From NCBI RefSeq assembly GCF_003353055.1, contig NZ_QKWJ01000023.1:1-64000 (forward strand): a stretch of DNA of 64,000 nt. The letters are read 5' to 3'. Position 1 is the stretch's first letter. Every line of letters starts with the position of its first letter. The position numbers were made by a program, and so were the translations under genes. The stretch is from Cupriavidus lacunae (GTDB lineage: Bacteria; Pseudomonadota; Gammaproteobacteria; Burkholderiales; Burkholderiaceae). The notes under the pieces were generated by a model. The model was not told the origin of the DNA and ran no database searches. It saw nothing but the letters and a program-made list of their open reading frames with translations. This document shows positions 20,364-29,599 of this stretch, piece after piece.

Positions 20364-21322
20364 TCAGTACAAGACTTCCAGTGCGTCGAACAACTCGCTG
20401 TCCTTCGCCGCCGCCGAGCGCGCGCGGCGCCGGATTTCCTGCAGCAGGCAGACGGTGAAGCACTGCGCCGCGGGACTGCGCATCGCGTTGTGGCGCGTGA
20501 TGATGCCAAGCCGGCTGGTCTCGAACTGCTCGGCCAGTTCAAAGGCGTGGACCCAGCCGCGCATCGACTCGGTCAGCAAGAGCGGCCGCGGGCAATAGCT
20601 GATCATGCCGGCATTGCGGATCAGCTCCAGCAGCAGCGCGGTGGAGTGCGCGCAATGCAGCCGTGCCGGGTCGATACGGGCGTCATGCTGCCAGAACAGG
20701 TTGCGCATGAAGGACTCGTAGCTGGCCGCGGTGTAGTTGACGACCCAGTCCTGCTCCAGCAGTCCGTGCAGCGACCGCTCCCCGGCGCTCGGATGCCCGC
20801 GCCGGGCGATCACGCATGAGGTGTACGCCAGCAACGGCTCGCACTCGAATTCCTGCGTAGACATCGCGGCCGTAAACGGCCCCACCGCGAAGTCCAGCGT
20901 GCCTTCGCGCAAACGAGGCAAGGCCACCGCGGTCAGGCCTTCGAAGATCTCCACCTGCACACCCGGCATGCGTTCGCGAAAGCGCAGCAGCACGCGCGGC
21001 AGGAACGTCAGCATGACCCACGGCGTGACGCTGATGCTCAGCCGCCCCACCCCTTCGCCGCGCAGCCAGCCAGTTCTTCACTGGCGCGGGCGAGCTGCCC
21101 GACCACCAGCCGGGCATGGCCCAGCATCCGTTGTCCGGCCTCGGTCAGCGCCACGCCGCTGGCGGTACGCGACAGCAAGGGCAGCCGCGCCTCGCCTTCC
21201 AGCTCACGCAGCGCCTTGGTCACCGCCGCCTGCGACAGCCCGACCAGCCGGGCGGCGGCGCGGATGCTGCCGGCATCGGCCACTGCGACCAACGCCTGGA
21301 TCTGGTGGAGTTTCATGGTCAT
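20364..21322 (-). pseudogene. LysR-type regulator, frameshifted
   Basis: Two overlapping reading frames make up one LysR regulator. The first (ATG 21322, MTMKLHQIQALVAVADAGS) holds the winged-helix DNA-binding domain with QAAVTKALRELE and stops at 21038 just after the linker helix. The second, beginning around LRGEGVGRLSISVTP in the -1 frame, holds the complete effector domain and ends at 20364. Joined, the length is about 320 residues, normal for the family. The shift lies at about 21060-21072 in the short repeat CTGGCTGGCTGC; inserting one base there restores the frame. It may be a real mutation or a sequencing error. It is divergent from the M20 hydrolase at 21442, which it would be expected to regulate. 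Confidence 0.8.
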
Positions 21323-21441
21323 GGCGGTTCGGGATGGTGACAACCAGTGGTTGTCAGGATAACAGCATTGCGGCTATCGGCACTTGTGCGCGCTGCATAA
21401 GATCGGCCCAGACAATCCCCCGACAAGACCCCGGAGACCTC

Positions 21442-22611
21442 ATGCATCCAGATCCCGTCCTGCCCGGCATTCGCGCCATCGAAGCCGAGATGGTGGACCT
21501 GCGCCACCGCATCCACGCCCATCCCGAGCTCGGCTTCGAGGAATTCGCCACCAGCGATCTGGTGGCGGAGTGCCTGCAGGCCTGGGGCTATGCCGTGCAT
21601 CGCGGCCTGGGCGGCACCGGCGTGGTGGGCACGCTGCGTCACGGCGAAGGCCGCGCCATCGGCCTGCGTGCCGACATGGATGCCCTGCCGATCCACGAAG
21701 CCACGGGCCTGCCGTATGCCAGCAAGATCGACGGCAAGATGCATGCATGCGGCCACGACGGCCACACTGCCACGCTGCTGGCCGCGGCGCGCTACCTGGC
21801 CGTTCACAAGCCCTTCCAGGGCACGCTGCACGTCATCTTCCAGCCGGCCGAGGAAGGCATGGGCGGCGCGCGCGAGATGATCCGGGACGGCCTGTTCCGC
21901 CTGTTCCCGTGCGATGCGGTGTTCGCGCTGCACAACATGCCCGGCCACCCGACCGGCAAGTTCGGCTTCCTGGGCGGGCCGTTCATGGCGTCGTCCGACA
22001 CGGTCACGATCCGCGTCACCGGGCGCGGCGGCCACGGCGCGGTGCCGCACCGGGCGGTCGACCCGGTGGTGGCCTGCGCGTCGATGGTGATGGCCTTGCA
22101 GTCGGTGGTGGCGCGCAACGTGAACCCGCTCGACATGGCCATCGTCACCGTCGGTGCGATCGAGGCCGGCAAGGCGCCCAACGTGATCCCCGAGAGCGCC
22201 GAGCTGCGCCTGTCGGTGCGCGCGCTGAAAGCCGAGGTGCGCGACCTGCTGCAGGCACGCATCACCGCGCTGGCGCATGCCCAGGCCGAAAGCTATGGCG
22301 CCAGCGCCGAGGTGCATTACGACCGTCGCTACCCGGTGCTGGTCAACGACCCCGCCACCACCGGAATGGCACGCGAGGTCGCCCGCGAATGGCTGGGCGA
22401 GGACGGCCTGATCGACAACATGGTGCCGCTGACCGGCAGCGAGGACTTCTCTTTCATGCTGGAAGAGTGCCCGGGCTGCTACCTGATCGTCGGCAATGGC
22501 GATGGCGAGGGCGGATGCATGGTGCACAACCCGGGCTACGACTTCAACGACGCCTGCCTGCCGCTTGCGGCCACCTACTGGGTAAAGCTGGTCGAGCGCT
22601 ACCTGCGCTAA
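21442..22611 (+). CDS. M20 family amidohydrolase (hippurate hydrolase type)
   Basis: Metal-dependent amidohydrolase of 389 residues that cleaves an N-acyl or amide bond of an amino-acid conjugate. M20D features: HAHPELGFEE (about 30), ADMDALPI (about 86), MHACGHDGHTA (metal Cys and His residues), PAEEG, and LTGSEDF near the end with the last metal His region before it. The family includes hippurate hydrolases and IAA-amino acid hydrolases; the substrate here is unknown. GGAG precedes ATG 21442. An MHS transporter follows 65 bp downstream on the same strand, suggesting uptake and hydrolysis of the same compound. The divergent LysR gene is frameshifted. Confidence 0.9.
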   Translation: MHPDPVLPGIRAIEAEMVDLRHRIHAHPELGFEEFATSDLVAECLQAWGYAVHRGLGGTGVVGTLRHGEGRAIGLRADMDALPIHEATGLPYASKIDGKMHACGHDGHTATLLAAARYLAVHKPFQGTLHVIFQPAEEGMGGAREMIRDGLFRLFPCDAVFALHNMPGHPTGKFGFLGGPFMASSDTVTIRVTGRGGHGAVPHRAVDPVVACASMVMALQSVVARNVNPLDMAIVTVGAIEAGKAPNVIPESAELRLSVRALKAEVRDLLQARITALAHAQAESYGASAEVHYDRRYPVLVNDPATTGMAREVAREWLGEDGLIDNMVPLTGSEDFSFMLEECPGCYLIVGNGDGEGGCMVHNPGYDFNDACLPLAATYWVKLVERYLR

Positions 22612-22676
22612 GCCGCGCCCGCCATCGACAAAGACCGGCCCCGAGGCCGGCGCCACCCCACCCACGGAGACACCGA

Positions 22677-24002
22677 ATGTCCACTTCCCTGCCCGCGCAG
22701 CCGCTCGACGGCAAGTTTGCCCCGCGCCCGGCCAGCCGTGCCGCGCCGCGCCGGCGCGTGATTGCCGCCATCACCATCGGCAACGGCCTCGAATTCTACG
22801 ATTTCACCGTCTACAGCTTCTTTGCGGTACTGATCGGCAAGCTGTTCTTCCCGGTCAGCGGCAGCTTCGGCCAGCTGATGCTGTCGCTGGCTACGTTTGG
22901 CGTGGGCTTTGTCGCACGCCCGCTCGGCGGCCTGCTGATCGGGCTCTATGCCGACCGTGTCGGACGCAAGCCGGCCATGGCGCTGACGCTGTGGCTGATG
23001 GGGCTGGGGTCGTTGCTGTTCGTGGTTTCGCCTACCTATGCGCAGGCCGGGCTGGCCGCGCCGCTGCTGATCGTGGTGGCGCGGCTGCTGCAGGGCTTTG
23101 CGCTGGGGGGCGAGGTCGGGGCCTCGACGGCGCTGCTGATGGAGTACGCCGACGACCATTCACGCGGCTACTACGGCAGCTGGCAGCTGTTCAGCCAGGG
23201 CGTCAGCGTGCTGCTCGGTGCGGTGGTCGGGCTGTCGCTGACCAATGGGCTGTCGCCTGACGCGCTGCAAAGCTGGGGCTGGCGCGTGCCGTTCGCCATC
23301 GGCATCCTGGTCATACCGCTGGGCCTCTATATCCGCCGCCACCTGGAGGAAACCGCCGAAGCCCCCGCCGCCGGCGCGCCGGGCCACGAACGCGCCGGCC
23401 TGTCGGAGATCTTCCGCGGACACGGCCGCGTGGTGGTGGCCGGCGTGCTGGTGACGATCGGCGGCACCTCGGCCACCTATATCGTGCTGCACTACATGAC
23501 CAGCTACGCGGTGACGGTGCTGAAGATCCCGCTCGGGCTCAGCATTGCCGCCGGCTGCGTCGCCGCGCTGGTGCAGGTGGCACTGTCCGCGTATGCCGGC
23601 AGGCTGTCCGACCGCATCGGCCGCAAGCCCGCCATCCTGTGGTCGCGCGTGGCGATGCTGGTGCTGGTCTATCCCGCCTTCCTGCTGCTCAACGCACGGC
23701 CGTCGCTCGGCAAGCTGCTGGCGGTGGTCGCGATGCTGGCCCTGCCGCTGGTGCTGAACGTGGTGCCGTCCGTGGTGCTGATCACCGAACTCTTCCCGCG
23801 CCGCATCCGCGCCAGTGGGTTATCGGTGGTCTATTGCATCGGCGTGCTGGTGTTCGGTGGCTTCGCGCAGCTGATCGCCACCTGGCTGATCGAGCTGACC
23901 GGCAATGCCAGCGCACCGGCGCTGTATGTGATCGGCTGCGGCCTGATTTCGCTGATCGGGCTGGCGATGGTGCCGGAGACGGCTGGCAAGCGGCTGGACT
24001 GA
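22677..24002 (+). CDS. MHS-family MFS transporter
   Basis: Inner-membrane metabolite:proton symporter of 441 residues with 12 predicted helices. The hallmark ITIGNGLEFYDFTVYSFF in helix 1, GLLIGLYADRVGRKPAM (motif A) and the long VGASTALLMEYADDHSRGYYGSWQ stretch are typical of the metabolite:H+ symporter branch (ShiA, KgtP, ProP, CitA). The organic acid or conjugate carried is unknown; the adjoining M20 hydrolase suggests an N-acyl amino acid. GGAGA lies upstream of ATG 22677. It ends 18 bases from the convergent lyase gene. Confidence 0.9.
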   Translation: MSTSLPAQPLDGKFAPRPASRAAPRRRVIAAITIGNGLEFYDFTVYSFFAVLIGKLFFPVSGSFGQLMLSLATFGVGFVARPLGGLLIGLYADRVGRKPAMALTLWLMGLGSLLFVVSPTYAQAGLAAPLLIVVARLLQGFALGGEVGASTALLMEYADDHSRGYYGSWQLFSQGVSVLLGAVVGLSLTNGLSPDALQSWGWRVPFAIGILVIPLGLYIRRHLEETAEAPAAGAPGHERAGLSEIFRGHGRVVVAGVLVTIGGTSATYIVLHYMTSYAVTVLKIPLGLSIAAGCVAALVQVALSAYAGRLSDRIGRKPAILWSRVAMLVLVYPAFLLLNARPSLGKLLAVVAMLALPLVLNVVPSVVLITELFPRRIRASGLSVVYCIGVLVFGGFAQLIATWLIELTGNASAPALYVIGCGLISLIGLAMVPETAGKRLD

Positions 24003-24020
24003 CGGTGCCGGAACAGGACA

Positions 24021-24842
24021 CTACGCGCCGGCCAGGATCCGGCGCGCGCGTTCCAGCACCGGGCGGTCCACCATCTTGCCGTCGACTGCCACCGCTGCGC
24101 CATCCGCGGCGGTGGCCGCGGCCATGACACGCCCGGCCCAGTGCCGTTCATCGGCCGACGGCGCCAGGCCGTCGTGCACGCCGCGGACCTGGCCCGGATG
24201 GATCAGCAGCTTGGCGCCAAAGCCGAAGTTGCGGGCGCGGCGCGTTTCCGCGGCAAGTGCGGCATCGTCGCCGATCGCGGTGCAGACGCCATCCACGGGC
24301 GCGGGCAAACCCGCCGCGCGGGAATGAAGCACCAGCCGGCTGCGAAAGTAGTGCAGCGCTTCGCCGTCGTCCTGCACGTCGAGATCGAACATCAGGTCGA
24401 TGCTGCCGAACAGCAGCCGGACCACGCTGCCGGCACGGGCCAGTTCGCGCAAGCCGGCGAAGCCGGCGGCGTTCTCGACCAGCGGGAAACAACGCACACC
24501 GGGCAATGCCGCAGCCAACGCATTCACGCCGGCCGGATCGGCCTTCGGCAGCACGATGCCTGAAACACCCTGCGCGCGGCACCAGGCGAGGTCGTCTTCG
24601 TAGTACGCGGTATCGGCCCCGTTGATGCGCACCAGCATGGCGACGCCAGCCGCCGCTGCCTGCTCATATAGCGCGCCCCATGGGGCGGCAAGCCCGTCGC
24701 GGGCCTGCCCCTTGTCAGCGGGCGCGACCGCATCCTCGAAATCGACGATGACGGCATCGGCACCCGAGCCGATCGCCTTGGCGATGCGCTCCGGGCGCGA
24801 GGCCGGAACAAACAGGTAGCTGCGCGGATTGGTGATCGACAT
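24021..24842 (-). CDS. HpcH/HpaI-type acyl-CoA lyase (CitE-like)
   Basis: Lyase of 273 residues in the CitE/malyl-CoA lyase family, which cleaves beta-hydroxyacyl-CoA esters by a retro-Claisen or aldol reaction. Seen: RSYLFVPASRPERIAKA at the start, VIVDFEDAV (about 31-39), VRINGADT, and the metal ligands in LVENAAGF (Glu) and FGSIDLMFDL (Asp). AGAGGAAG precedes ATG 24842. It lies 12 bp after the CoA-transferase gene on the same strand, so the two probably act in sequence: CoA activation of a hydroxy-acid, then cleavage. Candidates are malate, citramalate or a related acid; no hydratase is present. Confidence 0.87.
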   Translation of the reverse strand: MSITNPRSYLFVPASRPERIAKAIGSGADAVIVDFEDAVAPADKGQARDGLAAPWGALYEQAAAAGVAMLVRINGADTAYYEDDLAWCRAQGVSGIVLPKADPAGVNALAAALPGVRCFPLVENAAGFAGLRELARAGSVVRLLFGSIDLMFDLDVQDDGEALHYFRSRLVLHSRAAGLPAPVDGVCTAIGDDAALAAETRRARNFGFGAKLLIHPGQVRGVHDGLAPSADERHWAGRVMAAATAADGAAVAVDGKMVDRPVLERARRILAGA

Positions 24843-24854
24843 GACTGCTTCCTC

Positions 24855-26027
24855 TCAGACTGCGCCGGCCGAACGCAACGCGGCAATCTGTTCCGCGTTC
24901 TGGCCCAGTTCGGCCAGGATGGCATCGGTGTTCGCACCTAGCGACGGAATCGGGTCCATGCGTGCTTCGGTCATGCCCGGCGGCAGCAGCGCCGGCACGG
25001 GGCCCACCGGCGTGTCGACCTGGCGCCAGCGCTGACGCGCGGCCAGTTGCGGGTGGTCCCATACATCGGCAATGGTGTTGACGCGCGCATTGGCAATCTT
25101 TGCGGCCTCTAGCCGGTCGACCACCTCGGTGGCGCTCAGGCCCGAGAAGCTTTCGACGATGCGCGCGCGCAGCGCCGCGCGGTTCTGGTTGCGCAGGCTG
25201 TTGCTGGCAAAGTCCGGATGCGTGGCCAGATCCGGTTCCCCCAGCACCGCCTGACAGAACACGACCCACTCGCGCTCGTTCTGCAGCCCCAGCATCACGG
25301 TCTTGCCATCGCCAGTGGGAAACGGGCCATAGGGATAGATGGTGGCGTGCGCCGCGCCCGCGCGCGGCGGCGGTTCGGCGCCATCGAAGGCGTAGTAGAG
25401 CGGAAAGCCCATCCACTCCACCATCGACTCAAGCATCGAGATGTCGATGCGCTTGCCGCGCCCGGTCTTGCCGCGTTCCAGCAGCGCGGCAAGGATATTG
25501 GTGTAGGCATACATGCCGGCCGCGATGTCGGCCACCGAGGCGCCGGCCTTGACGCCGTCCTCCGGCGTGCCGGTCACGGAGACAAAGCCGGACTCGCTCT
25601 GGACCAGCAGGTCGTAGGCCTTCTTGTCGCGGTACGGGCCGTCGCTGCCATAGCCCGAGATATCGCACACGATCAGGCGCGGGTACTTCTCGCTCAGGCT
25701 GTCGAAGTCCAGGCCCAGGCGCGCGGCCGCGCCGGGCGCGAGGTTCTGCACCAGCACGTCCGCGCGTTCGAGCAGGCCGGCCAGCACGGGCGCGGCCGCT
25801 GCGTGCTTGACGTCGAGCGTCAGGCTCTCCTTGGAGCGGTTGGTCCAGACGAAGTGCGAAGACAAGCCCCGCACGCGCGTGTCGTAGGCGCGGGCAAAGT
25901 CGCCGCTGCCGGGCCGCTCGATCTTGATGATGCGCGCGCCCAGGTCCGCCAGCTGGCGGGTGCAGAACGGGGCTGCGATCGCCTGCTCCAGGGAAACGAC
26001 GGTAATGCCTTCGAGTGGGTGGGCCAT
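24855..26027 (-). CDS. CaiB/BaiF family CoA-transferase (class III)
   Basis: Family III CoA-transferase of 390 residues that moves CoA between carboxylic acids through a glutaryl/aspartyl-CoA intermediate. Seen: MAHPLEGITVVSLEQAIAAPF, the conserved region NLAPGAAARLGLD, and KAYDLLVQSESG with the catalytic Asp. The ATG at 26027 starts this classical N-terminus; 12 further in-frame codons upstream look spurious. It is the first gene of a two-gene operon with the lyase and is divergent from a LysR regulator. Donor and acceptor acids are not identifiable from sequence alone. Confidence 0.9.
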   Translation of the reverse strand: MAHPLEGITVVSLEQAIAAPFCTRQLADLGARIIKIERPGSGDFARAYDTRVRGLSSHFVWTNRSKESLTLDVKHAAAAPVLAGLLERADVLVQNLAPGAAARLGLDFDSLSEKYPRLIVCDISGYGSDGPYRDKKAYDLLVQSESGFVSVTGTPEDGVKAGASVADIAAGMYAYTNILAALLERGKTGRGKRIDISMLESMVEWMGFPLYYAFDGAEPPPRAGAAHATIYPYGPFPTGDGKTVMLGLQNEREWVVFCQAVLGEPDLATHPDFASNSLRNQNRAALRARIVESFSGLSATEVVDRLEAAKIANARVNTIADVWDHPQLAARQRWRQVDTPVGPVPALLPPGMTEARMDPIPSLGANTDAILAELGQNAEQIAALRSAGAV

Positions 26028-26152
26028 GGTGGTATCTGGTTTTGCGCAATGTCCTGACGCCAATCTACCGGACCGGGCCGCACCTGGGAAATACCGATTG
26101 CCGAGGGGATCATAAGTAAAATGAATACTTTGGAATTCCCCCGGAGCCTGTC

Positions 26153-27109
26153 ATGGACCTGCGCGCCATGCGCTATTTCATCGCCATCGTCGACCAGGGC
26201 AGCCTGACACGGGCCGCCGAAGTGGTCTGCGTGGCGCAGCCCGCACTCAGCCAGCAACTGGCGGCGCTGGAGAAAGAGCTGGGTGTGCCGCTGGTCCAAC
26301 GCGGCGCCAAGGGCGTCAAGCCGACGGAAGCCGGCCGCACGCTCTATCGCCACGCGCGCAATATCCTGCGCCAGGTGGAGATCGCAGGCGCCGAGGTCCG
26401 GGTGGCGGGCACGGATGTCACCGGCATGGTTGCCATCGGCCTGCCCACCACCGCGGCAGCGGCATTCGGCATGCCGCTGATCCGCGTCGTGCGCGCCCGC
26501 TATCCGCAGATCCGGCTCCAGCTCTTCGAGAGCATGAGCGGCTATATCTCGGAGCTGCTGGACCACAACCGGCTCGATTTCGCGATCCTGTTCCGCGATG
26601 TGCCGTCGCGCGCGGTGGAACTGGAGCGGCTGGCGAGCGAATCGCTGTACGTGGTCGGGACGCTTCCCGTGGCGCGCGGACGGGGGAAGGCTCGGCCGCA
26701 GGCCAGCACGGAAGGTGCTACGGTCGCGATCAAGGCCCTGGCTGATCTGCCACTCGTGCTGCCAAGCGGCTCGCAGGGTCTGCGCGAAGTGGTCGAACTT
26801 GCCTTCGCGCAGGCCGGCGTGCCGATGAACGTGGTGGCCGACCTGGATTCGCTGCCCTTCCTGCTGGCGACCGCGCGTGAGGGCCTCGCCTGCACCGTCC
26901 TGCCTGCATCGTCGCTGTCCGAGGCGGACAGCGAGGTGCCGCGGCACCTGATCGTGCCGGAGCTGCGCCGCACGCTGTCGCTGTGCTGGCCACGCGCGCT
27001 GCCGCGCACCAGCGCGGCCGAGGCCGTGGCGGAGGTGTTGCGCGAACTGGTGGCCGGGCGCATTGCGGCGGGCGGGTCGCTGAAGCCACCCCCCATGGCC
27101 GATCAATAA
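26153..27109 (+). CDS. LysR-type transcriptional regulator
   Basis: Regulator of 318 residues. The N-terminal winged helix is complete (MRYFIAIVDQGSLTRAAEVV, then QPALSQQLAALEKEL), followed by a two-lobed effector domain. Its style is closest to the Nac/Cbl-like branch. It is divergent from the CoA-transferase/lyase operon (125-bp gap) and 107 bp upstream of the Bug receptor gene, so it probably senses the acid that these genes take up and degrade. GGAG precedes ATG 26153. Confidence 0.9.
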   Translation: MDLRAMRYFIAIVDQGSLTRAAEVVCVAQPALSQQLAALEKELGVPLVQRGAKGVKPTEAGRTLYRHARNILRQVEIAGAEVRVAGTDVTGMVAIGLPTTAAAAFGMPLIRVVRARYPQIRLQLFESMSGYISELLDHNRLDFAILFRDVPSRAVELERLASESLYVVGTLPVARGRGKARPQASTEGATVAIKALADLPLVLPSGSQGLREVVELAFAQAGVPMNVVADLDSLPFLLATAREGLACTVLPASSLSEADSEVPRHLIVPELRRTLSLCWPRALPRTSAAEAVAEVLRELVAGRIAAGGSLKPPPMADQ

Positions 27110-27216
27110 AACTTATGCCCGTAGTCGGCGATTGAATTTCACGCCAGCGCGGCAGTCGGCTAGAGTTGCCACCAGCCCGGGCCGGGATTCACGGCCCCGC
27201 AACTCCTGGAGACACC

Positions 27217-28200
27217 ATGCAATGCACCCGCCGCGCCCTGGCAGCCGCCGCTGCCCTGGCCGCCTGCCTGCCGCTGTTCAGCGCCAAGGCCCTCGCCGCC
27301 GACCCCTATCCGTCCAAGCCCATCCAGATGATCGTGCCGCAGGCACCGGGCGGCACCAACGATATCGTCGCGCGCCTGGTCGCGGTGGCCCTGTCGCAGC
27401 GTCTCGGCCAGCAGGTGGTGGTGGAAAACCGCCCCGGCGCCGGCGGCAATATCGGCACCCAGGCCGCGGCGCGCGCCACGCCGGACGGCTACACGCTGCT
27501 GATGACCATCAGCAGCACGCAGGCGATCAATCCGTCGCTGTACCGGAGCATCCCGTTCGACCCGATCAAGGATTTCGAGCCGATCGCCCCGGTGGCGAGC
27601 GTGCCGAACGTGCTGGTGGCCAATCCCGCCTTCCCCGCCAGGTCGCTGTCCGAGCTGATCGCGATGGCCAAGGCAAAGCCCGACTACTACCGCTTTGCCT
27701 CGGCGGGAAATGGCACGCTGAACCACCTGCTGGGCGAGATGCTCAACAGCATGGCCGGCATCAAGCTCGAGCACGTGCCGTACAAGGGGGTCGCGCCGGC
27801 GCTGAACGATGTGCTGGGCAACCAGGTGCCACTGGCCTTCGCCAGCCTGCCGTCGGTGCTGGCCCATATCAAGGCGGGCAAGGTGCGCGCGCTCGGCGTC
27901 AGTTCCGCCAGGCGCTCGCCGTTCGCGCCGGACATTCCGGCGATCAGCGAAACCGTGCCCGGCTATAGCGGCGACCTCTGGGTCGGCCTGTTCGCGGTCA
28001 AGGGCACGCCCAAGGACGTGACCCAAAAGCTCACCCAGACCATGCAGGAGATCCTGGCGGACAAGACCCTGCGCGACAAGCTGGCCGCACAGGGCGCGGA
28101 AGTCATGACCGGCACGCCGCAGCAATTCAGCAAGATGCTGGTGTCCGACATGGACAAGTGGGCGCGCATCGTGAAGGCTTCGGGCGCGCAGGTGGACTGA
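27217..28200 (+). CDS. Bug-family periplasmic solute receptor (TctC-like)
   Basis: Periplasmic binding protein of 327 residues for a carboxylated compound. A signal peptide ends at ALAA. It has the Bug features: YPSKPIQMIVPQAPGGTNDI, NRPGAGGNIG, PDGYTLLM, YKGVAPALNDVLGNQV and a C-terminal half with VRALGVSS. TGGAG precedes ATG 27217. No membrane permease (TctAB) is adjacent; orphan Bug proteins are very common in Burkholderiales. Position downstream of the LysR gene suggests that it serves the CoA-transferase/lyase pathway. Confidence 0.9.
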   Translation: MQCTRRALAAAAALAACLPLFSAKALAADPYPSKPIQMIVPQAPGGTNDIVARLVAVALSQRLGQQVVVENRPGAGGNIGTQAAARATPDGYTLLMTISSTQAINPSLYRSIPFDPIKDFEPIAPVASVPNVLVANPAFPARSLSELIAMAKAKPDYYRFASAGNGTLNHLLGEMLNSMAGIKLEHVPYKGVAPALNDVLGNQVPLAFASLPSVLAHIKAGKVRALGVSSARRSPFAPDIPAISETVPGYSGDLWVGLFAVKGTPKDVTQKLTQTMQEILADKTLRDKLAAQGAEVMTGTPQQFSKMLVSDMDKWARIVKASGAQVD

Positions 28201-28258
28201 GCCCGCGGCCATACGGACTACGCTGTCGCCGCATAGGGCGGCTTGCCCAGGAATCTGC

Positions 28259-28285
28259 TAAAGACTACGCCCACCCTGCCGTTAA
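28259..28285 (+). promoter_or_regulatory. Sigma-28 (FliA)-type promoter
   Basis: TAAA (28259-28262), exactly 15 bp, GCCGTTAA (28278-28285). The enterobacterial flagellar consensus is TAAA-N15-GCCGATAA, so 11 of 12 fixed positions match. It lies 101 bp upstream of the chemoreceptor start. Confidence 0.75.
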
Positions 28286-28386
28286 GTATGAGTTGGCCAG
28301 CCAAGACATTTGGCAAGACAGCCAGCCGGCACGCCGGTGCCTGCATTTCTGGGGTGGTGGAGTCTGAACAGAACGGGGAGAGAGAC

Positions 28387-29544
28387 ATGCAGAACCTGGG
28401 GATTCGCATACGCCTGGGCGCGGCGTTTGGCGCCATGTGGTCGCTGATGGCGATCGGGATCGCGGTGGCATTGCCGCGGATGCAGGATGCGGACGATGTG
28501 CGCCGCCTGCTGATCGCGCTGGGCGTGGGCGGGCTATGCCTGGCGATGGGCGCGGTCTGGGGACTGGCGCGCAGCATCGAGGCGCCGCTGTCCGAAGCGG
28601 TCTACATTGCCGAGACCGTGGCGGCAGGCGACCTCAGCCAGGAGTTCAACACCGAGCGTGGCGGCGAGTTTGGCCGGCTGCTGGGTGGCCTGGGCGAGAT
28701 GGAAGACATGCTGACCGACCTGGTGACGCGCATCCGCGCTTCCACCGATTCGATCACCACCGCTTCGCACCAGATTGCCGCGGGCAATACCGACCTGTCG
28801 CAGCGCACGGAGGAGCAGGCGGCGGCGCTGGAAGAGACGGCGTCGAGCATGGGCGAGCTGACCTCGATGGTGCAGCAGAACACCGAACGTGCACGCACCG
28901 CCAACGGGCTGGCGGCAACCGCATCGGGCATCGCTGCGCGCGGTGGCGAAGTGGTGGGCAATGTGGTGCAGACCATGTCGGCGATCAGCGCCAGCTCGCG
29001 CAAGGTCACGGACATCATCGAAGTGATCGAAGGCATTGCCTTCCAGACCAATATCCTGGCGCTGAACGCCGCGGTGGAGGCGGCGCGCGCGGGCGAGCAG
29101 GGGCGCGGCTTTGCCGTGGTGGCGGGCGAGGTGCGCACGCTGGCGCAACGCAGTGCGTCGGCGGCGCGCGAGATCAAGCAGCTGATCGACGATTCGGTGC
29201 AGCAGGTGGACAGCGGCTCGGCGCTGGTGGGCCAGGCCGGGGAAACCATGCAGGAGATCGTTCAGGCGGTGGCCAGCGTGACCGGGCTGCTGGGCGAGAT
29301 CACCGCAGCGTCTGAACAGCAGAGCGCCGGCATCGCACAGGTCAATGAGGCCGTGGCGCAGATGGATACGGTGACGCAGCAGAATGCGGCGCTGGTGGAG
29401 CAGGCGGCCAGCGCGTCGCACGAGCTGGCGGGTCAGGCTACGGAGCTGCAGCGCGTGGTGGGTGAGTTCAAGCTGGATGCTGAACCGGCGTCAGCGGTGG
29501 CCTCGGGGCATGGTGCATTCAGGCAGGTCGCGGCATTCGCCTGA
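28387..29544 (+). CDS. Methyl-accepting chemotaxis protein without periplasmic domain
   Basis: Chemoreceptor of 385 residues. Two hydrophobic helices (about 8-30 and 40-60) are separated by only about ten residues, so there is no periplasmic ligand domain. A HAMP-like segment and the long signalling coiled coil follow, with the hairpin tip [19 protein letters not shown] and [21 protein letters not shown] fully conserved. It relays to CheA/CheW and would sense the membrane state, the cytoplasm or a partner protein. GGGGAGAG precedes ATG 28387. A sigma-28 promoter upstream ties it to the flagellar regulon. Confidence 0.92.
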   Translation: MQNLGIRIRLGAAFGAMWSLMAIGIAVALPRMQDADDVRRLLIALGVGGLCLAMGAVWGLARSIEAPLSEAVYIAETVAAGDLSQEFNTERGGEFGRLLGGLGEMEDMLTDLVTRIRASTDSITTASHQIAAGNTDLSQRTEEQAAALEETASSMGELTSMVQQNTERARTANGLAATASGIAARGGEVVGNVVQTMSAISASSRKVTDIIEVIEGIAFQTNILALNAAVEAARAGEQGRGFAVVAGEVRTLAQRSASAAREIKQLIDDSVQQVDSGSALVGQAGETMQEIVQAVASVTGLLGEITAASEQQSAGIAQVNEAVAQMDTVTQQNAALVEQAASASHELAGQATELQRVVGEFKLDAEPASAVASGHGAFRQVAAFA

Positions 29545-29599
29545 TGCGGGCGGCGCTGCCGCCACGGACCGCTGACCGCTGGTGTGGCCTTTCAGCAAT

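Noticed and set aside
21038-21322. Programmed frameshift in the LysR gene
   Set aside because: No slippery heptamer or downstream stimulatory structure; a simple one-base loss explains the data.
22635-22650. CCGGCC-CCGA-GGCCGG between M20 hydrolase and MHS transporter
   Set aside because: Short GC stem with no T-run inside a likely operon; not distinguishable from background.
29549-29563. GGCGGC-GCT-GCCGCC as terminator of the chemoreceptor
   Set aside because: Loop of three and no T-run; such GC stems are frequent by chance here.
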